A DNA stretch of 64,000 nt from Bernardetiaceae bacterium (GTDB lineage: Bacteria > Bacteroidota > Bacteroidia > Cytophagales > Thermoflexibacteraceae). The position numbers and the translations under genes were made by a program. Positions 34,804 to 43,302 of this stretch are shown piece by piece (positions within the stretch are counted from its first letter, which is position 1; the number at the start of each line of letters is the position of its first letter). The notes under the pieces are model-generated. The model saw nothing but the letters and a program-made list of their open reading frames with translations. It had not been told where the DNA came from and made no database searches. The stretch lies in the NCBI GenBank assembly GCA_025056255.1, contig JANWVT010000008.1:88581-152580 (forward strand), given 5' to 3'.

Positions 34804-36846
34804 CTACTGTTTGGCTATTTTGATGGTCGTTCGTCGGTTTGCCTGATGTTGCGCTTCGGTTTTAGCATTGGGTATTTTAGGCTCTGTTTCGCCGTAGCCT
34901 TTGGCAATAATGTTTTCGCGAGGAATGCCTTTGGAAACGATATAGTTGACGGCAGAAGCAGCACGGCGTTGCGATAGGCGCATGTTATAAGTGTCGCTGC
35001 CGCGTGAGTCGGTATGTGAGCCCAGCTCGAGCACTGTACTGGGGTATTGTTCAAAATAATCTTTGAGGAATTCTACAAACTCATCTAAAACGGCAGCTGC
35101 CTGTGGCGTAATGCGCGAGCTGTCATATTCGTATAAAATCTCGATTTCTGGCACATCGGAAGGTTTGAGCGGACGTTTAGGGTTTTTAGGAGTGCGCAGA
35201 ACTGCCAAAATATCTTTGCGCAGGGTTAAGTCCACATCGAAATAGATTTTGTTGTGGCGCAAAGGCAGTGTTCGCGGGTCTACGCCTTTTCCTTGTGTAT
35301 TAAGTTGTTCATTGTCAGCTAAATAGTCGGGCTTTTGTCCTGTTATTTGGTAGATGCGGTCTATTTCTATTGGTTTTTCAAAAGCATATTTTCCTTCGGC
35401 ATTGGTGCGCATGCTGTCTATCACATTGCCATTGCTATCTTTTAAGGTTACTACTGTTTCAGGGAGCACTTCTGGTTGTGCGTTGATGTCGGCTTTGCCA
35501 TAGACTGTACCGCGTAGGTAGTAAGCTACTGTTTTGATATCTGCCGAGTCATTTTTAAACATGAAGATGTCATCATCACCTTTGGCGCCGTCGCCAATGC
35601 GGTTACTGGTGAAATAACCACTGTTTTTAGAGCGGAATACAATGCCAAAATCGTCGTAGGCGCTGTTCATAGGCGTTCCTACATTTTTGATTTTAAGCTC
35701 TTTGATAGGTTTTTTCAGGCTGTCGTAGCCCACAATTACGGTATCTTGCACAAAAATGTCTAATCCACCTAATCCGGGATGCCCGTTGGAAGCGAAAAAC
35801 AAGCGACCGTCGGGGGCAACGTAGGGAAACATTTCGTCTCCGGGAGTATTGATGGTTCTGCCTAAATTGCGCGGGCGTGTCCAAGTGCCGTTGTCGTTCA
35901 GGCGGCTTACGTACAGGTCGATGCCTCCTTGGCTGCCATCTTTGCGGTTAGATGCGAAGTACAGGGTTTTGCCATCGGGGCTAAGTGCTGGCGAAGAATC
36001 CCAAGTGAGTGAGTCGCTGACGCGGTCTAAGAACTCGGGGGCTGTCCAGTTACCATCTACCAAACGGCTAATAAACAGATTCACTTCTCGGAAAGGCTCT
36101 TTCTTTTTGCCACTGTTGCCGCGCGCAAAAATCATAAACCGATTTTTGGGAGCAAATGTGATGCCTCCCTCATTGTGCCCGTCTAAGTTAAATTCAGGTG
36201 TTAGAAAGGGGCGTACCTCGCCGTCGCAGGTAAGGGTATCGGTGAAAACAAACTCATAAAAATCGCTAAAACCGCCGCCAGTTGTTTCAAAAACTTTTTC
36301 GCCACGCCGCGAACTGGCAAATACTAAGTTGCCATTGTAAAATGTAGGGGCATATTCGGAAGCAGGAGTATTGATTTTTTCACAATTGGAAATGGTAGTA
36401 TAGGTTTGCATTTCCTTAATAGCTTGCACTTCGGCTAAATTTTGGGCTTCTAAGCGTGCTCGGCGAATGAGTTCTGGATTGCTTCCGCTTTTGCTGTATT
36501 TGTCTAACACCGTTGCTGCATCGGCGTACATTTCATTGGCTTTCAGCGCCATGCCTAAGTGAAAGTCGATAGATTCATTGGTGAACCCTCCGTTGATAGC
36601 AGCTTGGTAATATGGCAGGGCTAATCGAGAGCGGTTGGACAGCCGATAACATTCTCCTATCAAAAAATTGATTTCAGCGGCATTGGCAGGTTTGCTTTCC
36701 AACACTTTTTTATACAGCTGTGCTGCGGTTTCATACTCAGCTCTTGCAAATTTGGTCTCAGCTTTTTTGAGGGTGGAAGTGCAAGATGCTGCAAGTAGCA
36801 TGAGGCAGAGTGCCAATAAGTTTAAGTTTTTTTGTATCATGGTCAT
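34804..36846 (-). CDS. porE: PorE-like OmpA-family lipoprotein (TPR, beta-propeller, CRD, OmpA)
   Basis: With the start at 36846 or 36840 the signal peptide ends at lipobox LAASC. Domains in order: TPR repeats (about 25-145), a WD40/PD40 beta-propeller with repeats such as SPALSPDGKTLYFASNR and MFPYVAPDGRLFFASNG (about 165-430), a carboxypeptidase-regulatory-like domain (about 440-510), and a C-terminal OmpA-like peptidoglycan-binding domain (LELGSHTDSRGSDTYNMRLS..GYGE). This domain string is that of PorE, which anchors the type IX secretion system to peptidoglycan; other Bacteroidota OmpA lipoproteins share it, so the assignment is likely, not certain. Confidence 0.8.
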   Translation of the reverse strand: MTMIQKNLNLLALCLMLLAASCTSTLKKAETKFARAEYETAAQLYKKVLESKPANAAEINFLIGECYRLSNRSRLALPYYQAAINGGFTNESIDFHLGMALKANEMYADAATVLDKYSKSGSNPELIRRARLEAQNLAEVQAIKEMQTYTTISNCEKINTPASEYAPTFYNGNLVFASSRRGEKVFETTGGGFSDFYEFVFTDTLTCDGEVRPFLTPEFNLDGHNEGGITFAPKNRFMIFARGNSGKKKEPFREVNLFISRLVDGNWTAPEFLDRVSDSLTWDSSPALSPDGKTLYFASNRKDGSQGGIDLYVSRLNDNGTWTRPRNLGRTINTPGDEMFPYVAPDGRLFFASNGHPGLGGLDIFVQDTVIVGYDSLKKPIKELKIKNVGTPMNSAYDDFGIVFRSKNSGYFTSNRIGDGAKGDDDIFMFKNDSADIKTVAYYLRGTVYGKADINAQPEVLPETVVTLKDSNGNVIDSMRTNAEGKYAFEKPIEIDRIYQITGQKPDYLADNEQLNTQGKGVDPRTLPLRHNKIYFDVDLTLRKDILAVLRTPKNPKRPLKPSDVPEIEILYEYDSSRITPQAAAVLDEFVEFLKDYFEQYPSTVLELGSHTDSRGSDTYNMRLSQRRAASAVNYIVSKGIPRENIIAKGYGETEPKIPNAKTEAQHQANRRTTIKIAKQ

Positions 36847-36896
36847 TTTAAGGTGCAATGATGAGACAATTGAATTGTTAATTTTACAGCTACTGG

Positions 36897-37562
36897 CTAA
36901 CTACTCATCACTAGTGTAACCATTTCTACCAACTTGTTGATAGTTTTTTCAACGCCTTCAAAAACTTGTCCCATGCTTTGGCTACCCAAGTAGCCTGGCG
37001 TTGTAATAATGTTGTTCAAGTCATCTTCTACAAAATCGTCGGGGTCCGATTCTACCAGTTGTATGCCATGAAGGGTTGCTTCATTTGCCCAAGCCGCCAG
37101 TTGAGTATCTGCTAAATAGTTTGCTTGCTTGCCCAAAGTAATCTTGATAGGGGTATCGATGTTTTGTAGGGCATTTGCTACCCATATGGCAGCGGTTGAA
37201 GTAGCAGCAATAGGTTTTCCAGATTGTGCTATTTGGCAAATAGCTGTTGCAATGTCGGCAGGTGGCAACTCTGTCAGCCGATGATAACTGCCCGGTATCA
37301 CCAAGCCGTCAAAGGTACTGGCTTGAAAATCGCTCAATGCATGGATACGACCGCGGGCAATCCGAGCAGATTCCATGAGCATGTTGCGTGTTTGTGGTAG
37401 CAACTCTTTGGTAATAGGATTACAAACTGCTGAGTCGCTGTTAGGGGCAAAGCATTCATATGCTACATCCAGTCGTTCTAAAATCAGCAGAGAAAATATC
37501 GCTTCATGAATGCCCGAACCATCATATACGCCGCATCCCGAAAGTATCACGCCTATTTTCAT
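36897..37562 (-). CDS. ElbB-like DJ-1/PfpI-family protein with altered active site
   Basis: A 221-residue protein close to ElbB in length and N-terminus (GVILSGCGVYDGSGIHEA, LMESARIARGRI, GLVIPGS). ElbB has been tied to isoprenoid synthesis and has glyoxalase activity that depends on a cysteine in a KPxGFxCIAP-type elbow. Here the aligned stretch is KPIAATSTAA (116-125), so the nucleophile position is Ser122 and the neighbouring PGG loop reads PGSYHR. Glyoxalase activity is therefore doubtful. It is divergent from bioA and upstream of the porE-like gene by 50 bp. Confidence 0.8.
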   Translation of the reverse strand: MKIGVILSGCGVYDGSGIHEAIFSLLILERLDVAYECFAPNSDSAVCNPITKELLPQTRNMLMESARIARGRIHALSDFQASTFDGLVIPGSYHRLTELPPADIATAICQIAQSGKPIAATSTAAIWVANALQNIDTPIKITLGKQANYLADTQLAAWANEATLHGIQLVESDPDDFVEDDLNNIITTPGYLGSQSMGQVFEGVEKTINKLVEMVTLVMSS

Positions 37563-37725
37563 TTTTTGTCAGTTTTAAAATCAACAACCAGCCGCCCGAG
37601 CCTTAGCACATATCCATTGCAATTTTAATGTTTTGTTTTTTAAATTTAATCATTACAAGTAATAATCTGTTGCTTGTGCAACATCTACAACGCCCAAGAG
37701 GGTTACCAAGCTGCATGCTGGTTGT

Positions 37726-37733
37726 TATTTTTG
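37726..37733 (+). promoter_or_regulatory. Candidate -7 element of bioA
   Basis: TATTTTTG matches TAnnTTTG exactly, 43 nt before the bioA ATG. No clear TTG lies at the expected upstream spacing, which lowers confidence. Confidence 0.3.
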
Positions 37734-37776
37734 CAGCTGAATTGCCTAAGCATACAAAAGTTAACATCAAAACCAT

Positions 37777-39069
37777 ATGAATTGGACTGCTCCTGTTGCC
37801 GAGCAAGTGTTGCAAGCCGATGCACAAGCGGTATGGCACCCTTTTACGCCTCTATACGGGTTGCGTCCTCCTTTGGAAGTCGTGCGTACTGAAGGGGCAT
37901 GGCTCTATACTGCCGACGGGCGGCAAATTTTAGATGCCATTTCCTCTTGGTGGGTCAATCTGCACGGGCACAGCCATCCTTATATTGCACAAGCCATTAG
38001 CGAGCAGGCAGCCTCGCTGGCTCATGTTATTTTTGCAGGTTTTACGCACCAACCAGCTGTAACACTGGCAGAACGGTTGTTGCGCATTTTACCGCCTAAT
38101 ATGGCTAAAATTTTCTACTCAGACAACGGCAGCACTGCTACAGAGGTTGCCATGAAAATGGCTTTTCAATATTTTTACAATTTAGAAATCTATAAACCCA
38201 AAATTATTGCCATAGATGGTGCCTATCATGGCGATACGTTTGGCGCCATGTCGGTTGGCGACCGCAGCCCTTTCAATGCTCCCTTTCAGCCCTATTTGTT
38301 TGAAGCTGTTTTTATTCCTTTTCCCGACCAAACCAACCAGGAAAAGGTATTCCAAGAATTTGCCGATATTATAGCAACAGGCCAGGTAGGAGCCTTCATT
38401 TTTGAGCCATTGGTGCAAGGAGCAAGCGGTATGCGCATGTACAGCGCTTCCTTGTTAGACAAAATGATTGCACATGCCCAACAGCACGGGGTGATTTGCA
38501 TTGCCGACGAGGTAATGACGGGCTTTGGCAGAACAGGCAAACTGTTTGCCAGCCTATACCTGCATCATTATCCCGATATTATTTGTCTTTCCAAAGGAAT
38601 TACAGGCGGATTTTTACCGTTGGGTGTTACGGCTTGCACCCAGCGCATACAAAATGCCTACCGCAGCCCAGAGCTGATGAAGACTTTTTTTCACGGGCAT
38701 TCTTACACTGCCAACCCTATTGCCTGTGCAGCTGCCAACGCAAGCCTCGATTTGTTGCTTTCTCAACAGTGCAGCTCAGCTATTGCAAGAATTAACCACA
38801 GCCACTTGCAGTTTGCTGCAAAATTGCAACAGGGAAGCTATGCCGTGCGCAATGTGCGCGTATTAGGAACTATTTTGGCAGTAGAAATAGACCGCAGTGG
38901 CGAAACTTCTTATTTTCACGAAGCTCGCAACAATCTGTACTACCATTTTCTGGATAAAAACTTGCTAATGAGACCACTAGGAAATGTGGTATACATATTG
39001 CCCCCTTATTGCATAACCAACCAAGAGCTTGCACTTGCTTATCAAGCCATTCTCGAAATTGTTGAATAG
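37777..39069 (+). CDS. bioA: Adenosylmethionine-8-amino-7-oxononanoate aminotransferase
   Basis: A 430-residue class III PLP aminotransferase. BioA hallmarks are WHPFTPLYG at the start, SSWWVNLHGHSHP, the cofactor-binding DNGSTATEVAMKMAFQY, DEVMTGFGRTG and the Schiff-base Lys273 in LSKGITGGFLPLG. It converts 7-keto-8-aminopelargonate to 7,8-diaminopelargonate with S-adenosylmethionine as amino donor in biotin synthesis. No other biotin gene is in the window. An M48 protease gene follows after 2 bp. Confidence 0.95.
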   Translation: MNWTAPVAEQVLQADAQAVWHPFTPLYGLRPPLEVVRTEGAWLYTADGRQILDAISSWWVNLHGHSHPYIAQAISEQAASLAHVIFAGFTHQPAVTLAERLLRILPPNMAKIFYSDNGSTATEVAMKMAFQYFYNLEIYKPKIIAIDGAYHGDTFGAMSVGDRSPFNAPFQPYLFEAVFIPFPDQTNQEKVFQEFADIIATGQVGAFIFEPLVQGASGMRMYSASLLDKMIAHAQQHGVICIADEVMTGFGRTGKLFASLYLHHYPDIICLSKGITGGFLPLGVTACTQRIQNAYRSPELMKTFFHGHSYTANPIACAAANASLDLLLSQQCSSAIARINHSHLQFAAKLQQGSYAVRNVRVLGTILAVEIDRSGETSYFHEARNNLYYHFLDKNLLMRPLGNVVYILPPYCITNQELALAYQAILEIVE

Positions 39070-39071
39070 TT

Positions 39072-39851
39072 ATGAAAAACGTTTTGCTGATAGTTTGCAG
39101 CTGGTGTTGTATGGCTATTACTGCTCCGGCAATGGCGCAAATCAACCTGTTTTCTTTGGAAGATGAAGTGAAACTGGGGCAACAAGTTGCTCGGCAAGTA
39201 GAGTCGGACCCCAAGAACAGAATTTTAGACGAGCGGAAGTACCCAGAGGCTTACCGCCATTTGCGTCGCATTACAGATGCCATTCTTAACTCTGGGCAGG
39301 TGCGATATCGCAAAGAATTTCCTTGGCAAGTCAAAATTATCCACAACGATAGCATTCTAAATGCTTTTTGTGCACCGGGGGGCTTCATTTATGTGTACAC
39401 GGGCATTATCAAGTTTTTAGACACAGAAGACCAACTTGCTGGCGTAATGGCACATGAAATAGCCCATGCCGACCGCAGGCACTCCACAACCAACTTAACG
39501 CGCATGTATGGCATTGCTGCCTTAACGGAGATTATTCTGGGCAGAAATCCGGGGCGTTTAGCACAAATAGCACAAGGATTGATTGGCTTGCAGTTTAGTC
39601 GCAATCATGAACGAGATGCAGACAATCAATCGGTTATTTATCTTTGCAATACGGAGTACGAGGCTAACGGAGCAGCAGGTTTTTTTGAAAAAATGCTTCA
39701 AATGCGTGCTGCGGAGCCCCCTGCATTTCTGAGTACACACCCTGCTTCTGCTGATCGTGTGCGCGATATTAATGCAGCCGCACAAGCAAGAAATTGCACT
39801 ACTAAGAAAAGTCAAAAAAATTATCAGGCGTTTAAGAAGAGCTTGCCTTAG
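39072..39851 (+). CDS. Exported M48-family zinc metallopeptidase
   Basis: A 259-residue protein with a signal peptide ending APAMAQ. The zinc site is HEIAH (128-132), with the third ligand Glu in SRNHERDADNQSV. CAPGGFIYVYTGI and STHPASADRV are the usual flanking segments of BepA/YfgC-like periplasmic proteases, which act in outer-membrane protein quality control. The BepA TPR domain is absent. It is 2 bp downstream of bioA, with no evident functional link. Confidence 0.9.
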   Translation: MKNVLLIVCSWCCMAITAPAMAQINLFSLEDEVKLGQQVARQVESDPKNRILDERKYPEAYRHLRRITDAILNSGQVRYRKEFPWQVKIIHNDSILNAFCAPGGFIYVYTGIIKFLDTEDQLAGVMAHEIAHADRRHSTTNLTRMYGIAALTEIILGRNPGRLAQIAQGLIGLQFSRNHERDADNQSVIYLCNTEYEANGAAGFFEKMLQMRAAEPPAFLSTHPASADRVRDINAAAQARNCTTKKSQKNYQAFKKSLP

Positions 39852-40086
39852 CACATGCGAATGGCAACGTATAGAAAAGCCCCAATCAGTTTTTTACTAA
39901 TGCCGTTGTTCGTGTTTAGCGGGCAACGGCTTGTTGTGTGCGAATACATCCAACGGTGTAATACCCGATTGCAGGGCAATAATTTACACGCTGCAATTGA
40001 CAACAAGTAAATGCTTACATGCAGTAGCTTATTGCTTAAAAGTCATAGCTTTTTCAAGCACAACACAATTGTATTTACACCTGTGT

Positions 40087-40986
40087 TTATTTTTCAGTGC
40101 TGAGTACATTTTTGATTTTTCCGGGTAGCTTTTTGCCTAATATTGTTTCCATTTCGCGGGCAATGTTGACAATAGCAGCTATATCAATACCTGTGCGAAC
40201 ACCCATTTCTTCCAGCATGTAAACTGTATCTTCGGTAGCAATGTTGCCAGTGGCTCCTTTAATGAAAGGGCAACCTCCTAGCCCTCCGAAAGCAGTATCG
40301 AAGTGTCGTACTCCTACGCGCATAGCAGCAATCAAGTTAGCCAGTCCTTTGCCTTCGGTGTCGTGCAAGTGTAGCATCACAGGAATGTTGCCTGCCATAG
40401 CTACAATTTCTCCCATTAAGTCTTCCATTTGGCGAGGATTGCCCATGCCAGTGCTGTCGGCAAGTGCTATTTCGTCGATACCCAAATCTAAATGCCGCTT
40501 GCACAGGTCTATTACTCGCTGCACGGGAATTTTGCCTTCATAGCGACAACCGAAAGCGCATTGCAGACCACCGCGCACGCACATTCCAGCTGCTTTGGCA
40601 GTACGTACCATATTTTCAAATTCATTCATGGCTTCTTGCAAACTTTTGTTAGCATTTTTGCGGCTGTGTGTGTCGCTGGCAGAAATAGAGGCTGCTATGT
40701 GGGTGAAACCTGCTTCTATGGCGCGTTCAACCCCTTTTGTATTGAGTACCAATGCATTGAGCGATACATCGGGGCGTTGTTGCACAGCGGCAAAAACAGT
40801 TGCTGTATCTGCCATTTGGGGCACTAACTTCGGGTTGACAAACGAGCCCACCTGAATGCGCTTCAATCCGGCTTCCATGAGGCGGTGAATCAGCTCCACT
40901 TTTTTTGCAGTAGGTAGCAAAGTAGTTTCCGATTGCAAGCCGTCGCGCAAGCCTTGTTCTTCTAAAATAACCGTTTCGGGATACAT
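40087..40986 (-). CDS. mvaB: Hydroxymethylglutaryl-CoA lyase
   Basis: A 299-residue TIM-barrel enzyme of the HMGL-like family. It has the start EEQGLRDGLQSE (catalytic Arg and Asp), the metal-binding HLHDTEGKG and the signature GGLGGCPFIKGATGNIATED with the active-site cysteine. It splits HMG-CoA into acetoacetate and acetyl-CoA, the last step of leucine breakdown. It is divergent from a LuxC-like reductase and the mevalonate cluster, which use the same HMG-CoA pool in the opposite sense. Confidence 0.94.
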   Translation of the reverse strand: MYPETVILEEQGLRDGLQSETTLLPTAKKVELIHRLMEAGLKRIQVGSFVNPKLVPQMADTATVFAAVQQRPDVSLNALVLNTKGVERAIEAGFTHIAASISASDTHSRKNANKSLQEAMNEFENMVRTAKAAGMCVRGGLQCAFGCRYEGKIPVQRVIDLCKRHLDLGIDEIALADSTGMGNPRQMEDLMGEIVAMAGNIPVMLHLHDTEGKGLANLIAAMRVGVRHFDTAFGGLGGCPFIKGATGNIATEDTVYMLEEMGVRTGIDIAAIVNIAREMETILGKKLPGKIKNVLSTEK

Positions 40987-41017
40987 GCGTGCTAGTAATT
41001 TGTTTTTGATTGCGTAA

Positions 41018-41025
41018 CAAAATTA
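41018..41025 (-). promoter_or_regulatory. Candidate -7 element of the HMG-CoA lyase gene
   Basis: On the minus strand TAATTTTG matches TAnnTTTG exactly, 32 nt before the start at 40986. The upstream TTG candidates have less typical spacing. Confidence 0.35.
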
Positions 41026-41058
41026 GGAGTTTTGCAGCTCCAATGGATTCAACCGGTT

Positions 41059-42072
41059 ATGTGGCATCAACAAACAGCAGAGGCATTCATACAGTTAGGG
41101 CAACATTTACAGCAACTTTCTGAAAGCCAGTTGGAAGAACTATGCGAGTGTGCAGCCACCCGAAATAGTTGGTTCATGCCCATTCACGTGAAAAAAGCCA
41201 TAGCAGGTATTGTGCATTTATTAGCCCCCGAAGCTTTGCGGAAATGGCTTTCTGCTTACCAACTACCTGTTGCACAGCCTAAAACCGTTGGTGTAATTAT
41301 GGCGGGCAATATTCCGTTGGCGGGTTTCCACGATTTTCTATGTGTATTGCTAAGCGGGCATCGGCTGGCAGCCAAAATGAGCTCGCAAGATAATTTTTTG
41401 CTGCCCCAAATAGCCAACATGTTATTTTCTATAGCGCCCCAACTACGCGAGCAAGTACAGTGGGTAGAACAAATAAAAGGGGTAGATGCAGTTATTGCCA
41501 CTGGTAGCGACAACTCTGCCCGCTACTTTCAGTACTATTTTGGCAAATATCCGCACATTATCCGCCAAAATCGCGTTTCGGCGGCTGTGTTAGACGGCTC
41601 TGAAACCGAAGAAGACTTAGCAGGATTGGCACACGACACTTTGCTATATTTTGGCTTAGGGTGCCGCAGCGTTGCCAAGTTGCTCGTTCCACAAGGGTAT
41701 GATTTCAAACCTTTCCTATATCAGACCGAACGACTGGCAGCATTGGTAGATAGTCATAAATATCGGAATAACTACGATTATCAAAAAGCCATTTTCTTAG
41801 TCAATCGCGTCGATCATTTAGACAGCGGCGTATTGTTGCTCACCGAAAATGAGGCTTGGGTGTCTCCTATGTCGGTAGTTTACTACCAATATTATACTGA
41901 TAAACAACAAGTTAAACAACTATTAGCAGCACAAGCAAGCAAGCTACAATGCGTAGTTGCGAAAGATGCGCATATTTTTACCCGTACGGTTGCGTTTGGA
42001 CAAGCACAGATGCCAAGCGTTACAGATTATGCTGATGGTATTGATACAATGTCATTTCTGCTGAATGTGTAA
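41059..42072 (+). CDS. LuxC-like acyl-CoA reductase
   Basis: I take the ATG at 41059 (MWHQQTAEAF) because an earlier TTG would lie too near a GGAG sequence. The 337-residue protein matches the Bacteroidota LuxC-like aldehyde-dehydrogenase-fold family: VGVIMAGNIPLAGFHDFLCVLLSGH, AVIATGSDNSARYFQYYF, and the active-site cysteine segment YFGLGCRSVAKL. The family reduces acyl-CoA to aldehyde with NADPH; the physiological substrate in Bacteroidota is unknown. It opens the run of plus-strand genes that continues with the mevalonate pathway. Confidence 0.85.
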   Translation: MWHQQTAEAFIQLGQHLQQLSESQLEELCECAATRNSWFMPIHVKKAIAGIVHLLAPEALRKWLSAYQLPVAQPKTVGVIMAGNIPLAGFHDFLCVLLSGHRLAAKMSSQDNFLLPQIANMLFSIAPQLREQVQWVEQIKGVDAVIATGSDNSARYFQYYFGKYPHIIRQNRVSAAVLDGSETEEDLAGLAHDTLLYFGLGCRSVAKLLVPQGYDFKPFLYQTERLAALVDSHKYRNNYDYQKAIFLVNRVDHLDSGVLLLTENEAWVSPMSVVYYQYYTDKQQVKQLLAAQASKLQCVVAKDAHIFTRTVAFGQAQMPSVTDYADGIDTMSFLLNV

Positions 42073-42220
42073 TGCTAATGGCGATTTTGCACGAAAACTT
42101 TTTGCCGGCTACTTAAACATTTTTCAGCCTGTAATGCTTATAGATAAAAATCTGTTGTTAGTTTTAATAGCCCTTAGTGTTATTAGTACTTGGAAGTTAC
42201 GACCTTTGACCTATTACCTG

Positions 42221-43249
42221 ATGATACCTACAACAGGAAACGACCCTACGGCCACCATTCGCAAAAAAGACCATATAGAAATGGCTTTTCGCTCGCAAGT
42301 AGCGCAGGCACAGTTAGACACGCGCTTTTTCTACGAGCCTGTGCTGGCAGCACATCCACGCGAAATAGCCCCTTTCCAATTCTTGGGCAAAACGTTTCGC
42401 GTACCTATGTGGGTTTCCAGCATGACCGGCGGCACACAAATGGCGCGCACCATTAACAACAACCTGGCTCGCGCTTGTGCTGAGTTTGGTTTTGGAATGG
42501 GCTTAGGCTCTTGCCGCTTGCTACTTTCCTCCAACGAGTACTTTGAAGATTTCAATGTGCGTCCTATTATGGGCTTCGATGTACCGCTATTTGCCAATTT
42601 AGGCATTGCACAAGTTGAACAACTGCTGATGAACAATCAGTGGCACTTGGCAGAAGAAATGGTGAGCCGCTTGCAAGCCGATGGTTTAATTATCCACATC
42701 AACCCTACACAGGAGTGGTTGCAACCCGAAGGCGACCGATTGGAAACACCTCCTTTGCAATTAATAGCAGAGGTGCTGTCCATTACTCAAATCCCTATTA
42801 TTGTAAAAGAAGTGGGGCAGGGGATGGGTCCTGAAAGCCTTCGCGCGCTATTTAAGTTGCCACTTGCCGCCATTGATTTTGCAGCAGCAGGAGGCACTAA
42901 CTTTGCCTTGCTCGAACTGCTACGCTCCGACGAAACCCGTAAAAATGCCTATGAATGTCTCAGCACGGTAGGGCACTCAGCTGCTGAAATGATAAATTTT
43001 ACCAACCAAATAGTGGCAGAACTTGGCGAGCAATGCTTATGCCGGCAAGTGATTATTTCCGGAGGGGTAAACAATTTTCTGGATGGCTATTACCTGATTG
43101 AAAGCCTTCATTTACCAGCGATTTACGGACAGGCTTCTGCTTTTTTGCGATATGCCAAAGAAAGTTATGAATTGTTGCAACAATATGTTAGCCTGCAAGC
43201 CAAAGGCTATGCCTATGCCCAACAATACTTGAAAGTCAGAAAAAACTAA
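42221..43249 (+). CDS. fni: Isopentenyl-diphosphate delta-isomerase, type 2 (FMN-dependent)
   Basis: The start at 42221 (MIPTTGNDPTA) gives 342 residues, normal for the family. Upstream codons in frame are not protein-like. Hallmarks are RKKDHIEMAF near the N-terminus, MWVSSMTGGT, FGFGMGLGSCR, HINPTQEWLQPEGD, VKEVGQGMG and AAGGTNFALLE, which bind FMN, NADPH and Mg2+. It interconverts IPP and DMAPP. It heads the mevalonate cluster, 53 bp upstream of mvaA. Confidence 0.93.
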   Translation: MIPTTGNDPTATIRKKDHIEMAFRSQVAQAQLDTRFFYEPVLAAHPREIAPFQFLGKTFRVPMWVSSMTGGTQMARTINNNLARACAEFGFGMGLGSCRLLLSSNEYFEDFNVRPIMGFDVPLFANLGIAQVEQLLMNNQWHLAEEMVSRLQADGLIIHINPTQEWLQPEGDRLETPPLQLIAEVLSITQIPIIVKEVGQGMGPESLRALFKLPLAAIDFAAAGGTNFALLELLRSDETRKNAYECLSTVGHSAAEMINFTNQIVAELGEQCLCRQVIISGGVNNFLDGYYLIESLHLPAIYGQASAFLRYAKESYELLQQYVSLQAKGYAYAQQYLKVRKN

Positions 43250-43302
43250 ACAAACAGAAGGCGCAACTTGTCTTTTTATTGCATTACTTTAATTCATTCC
43301 TT

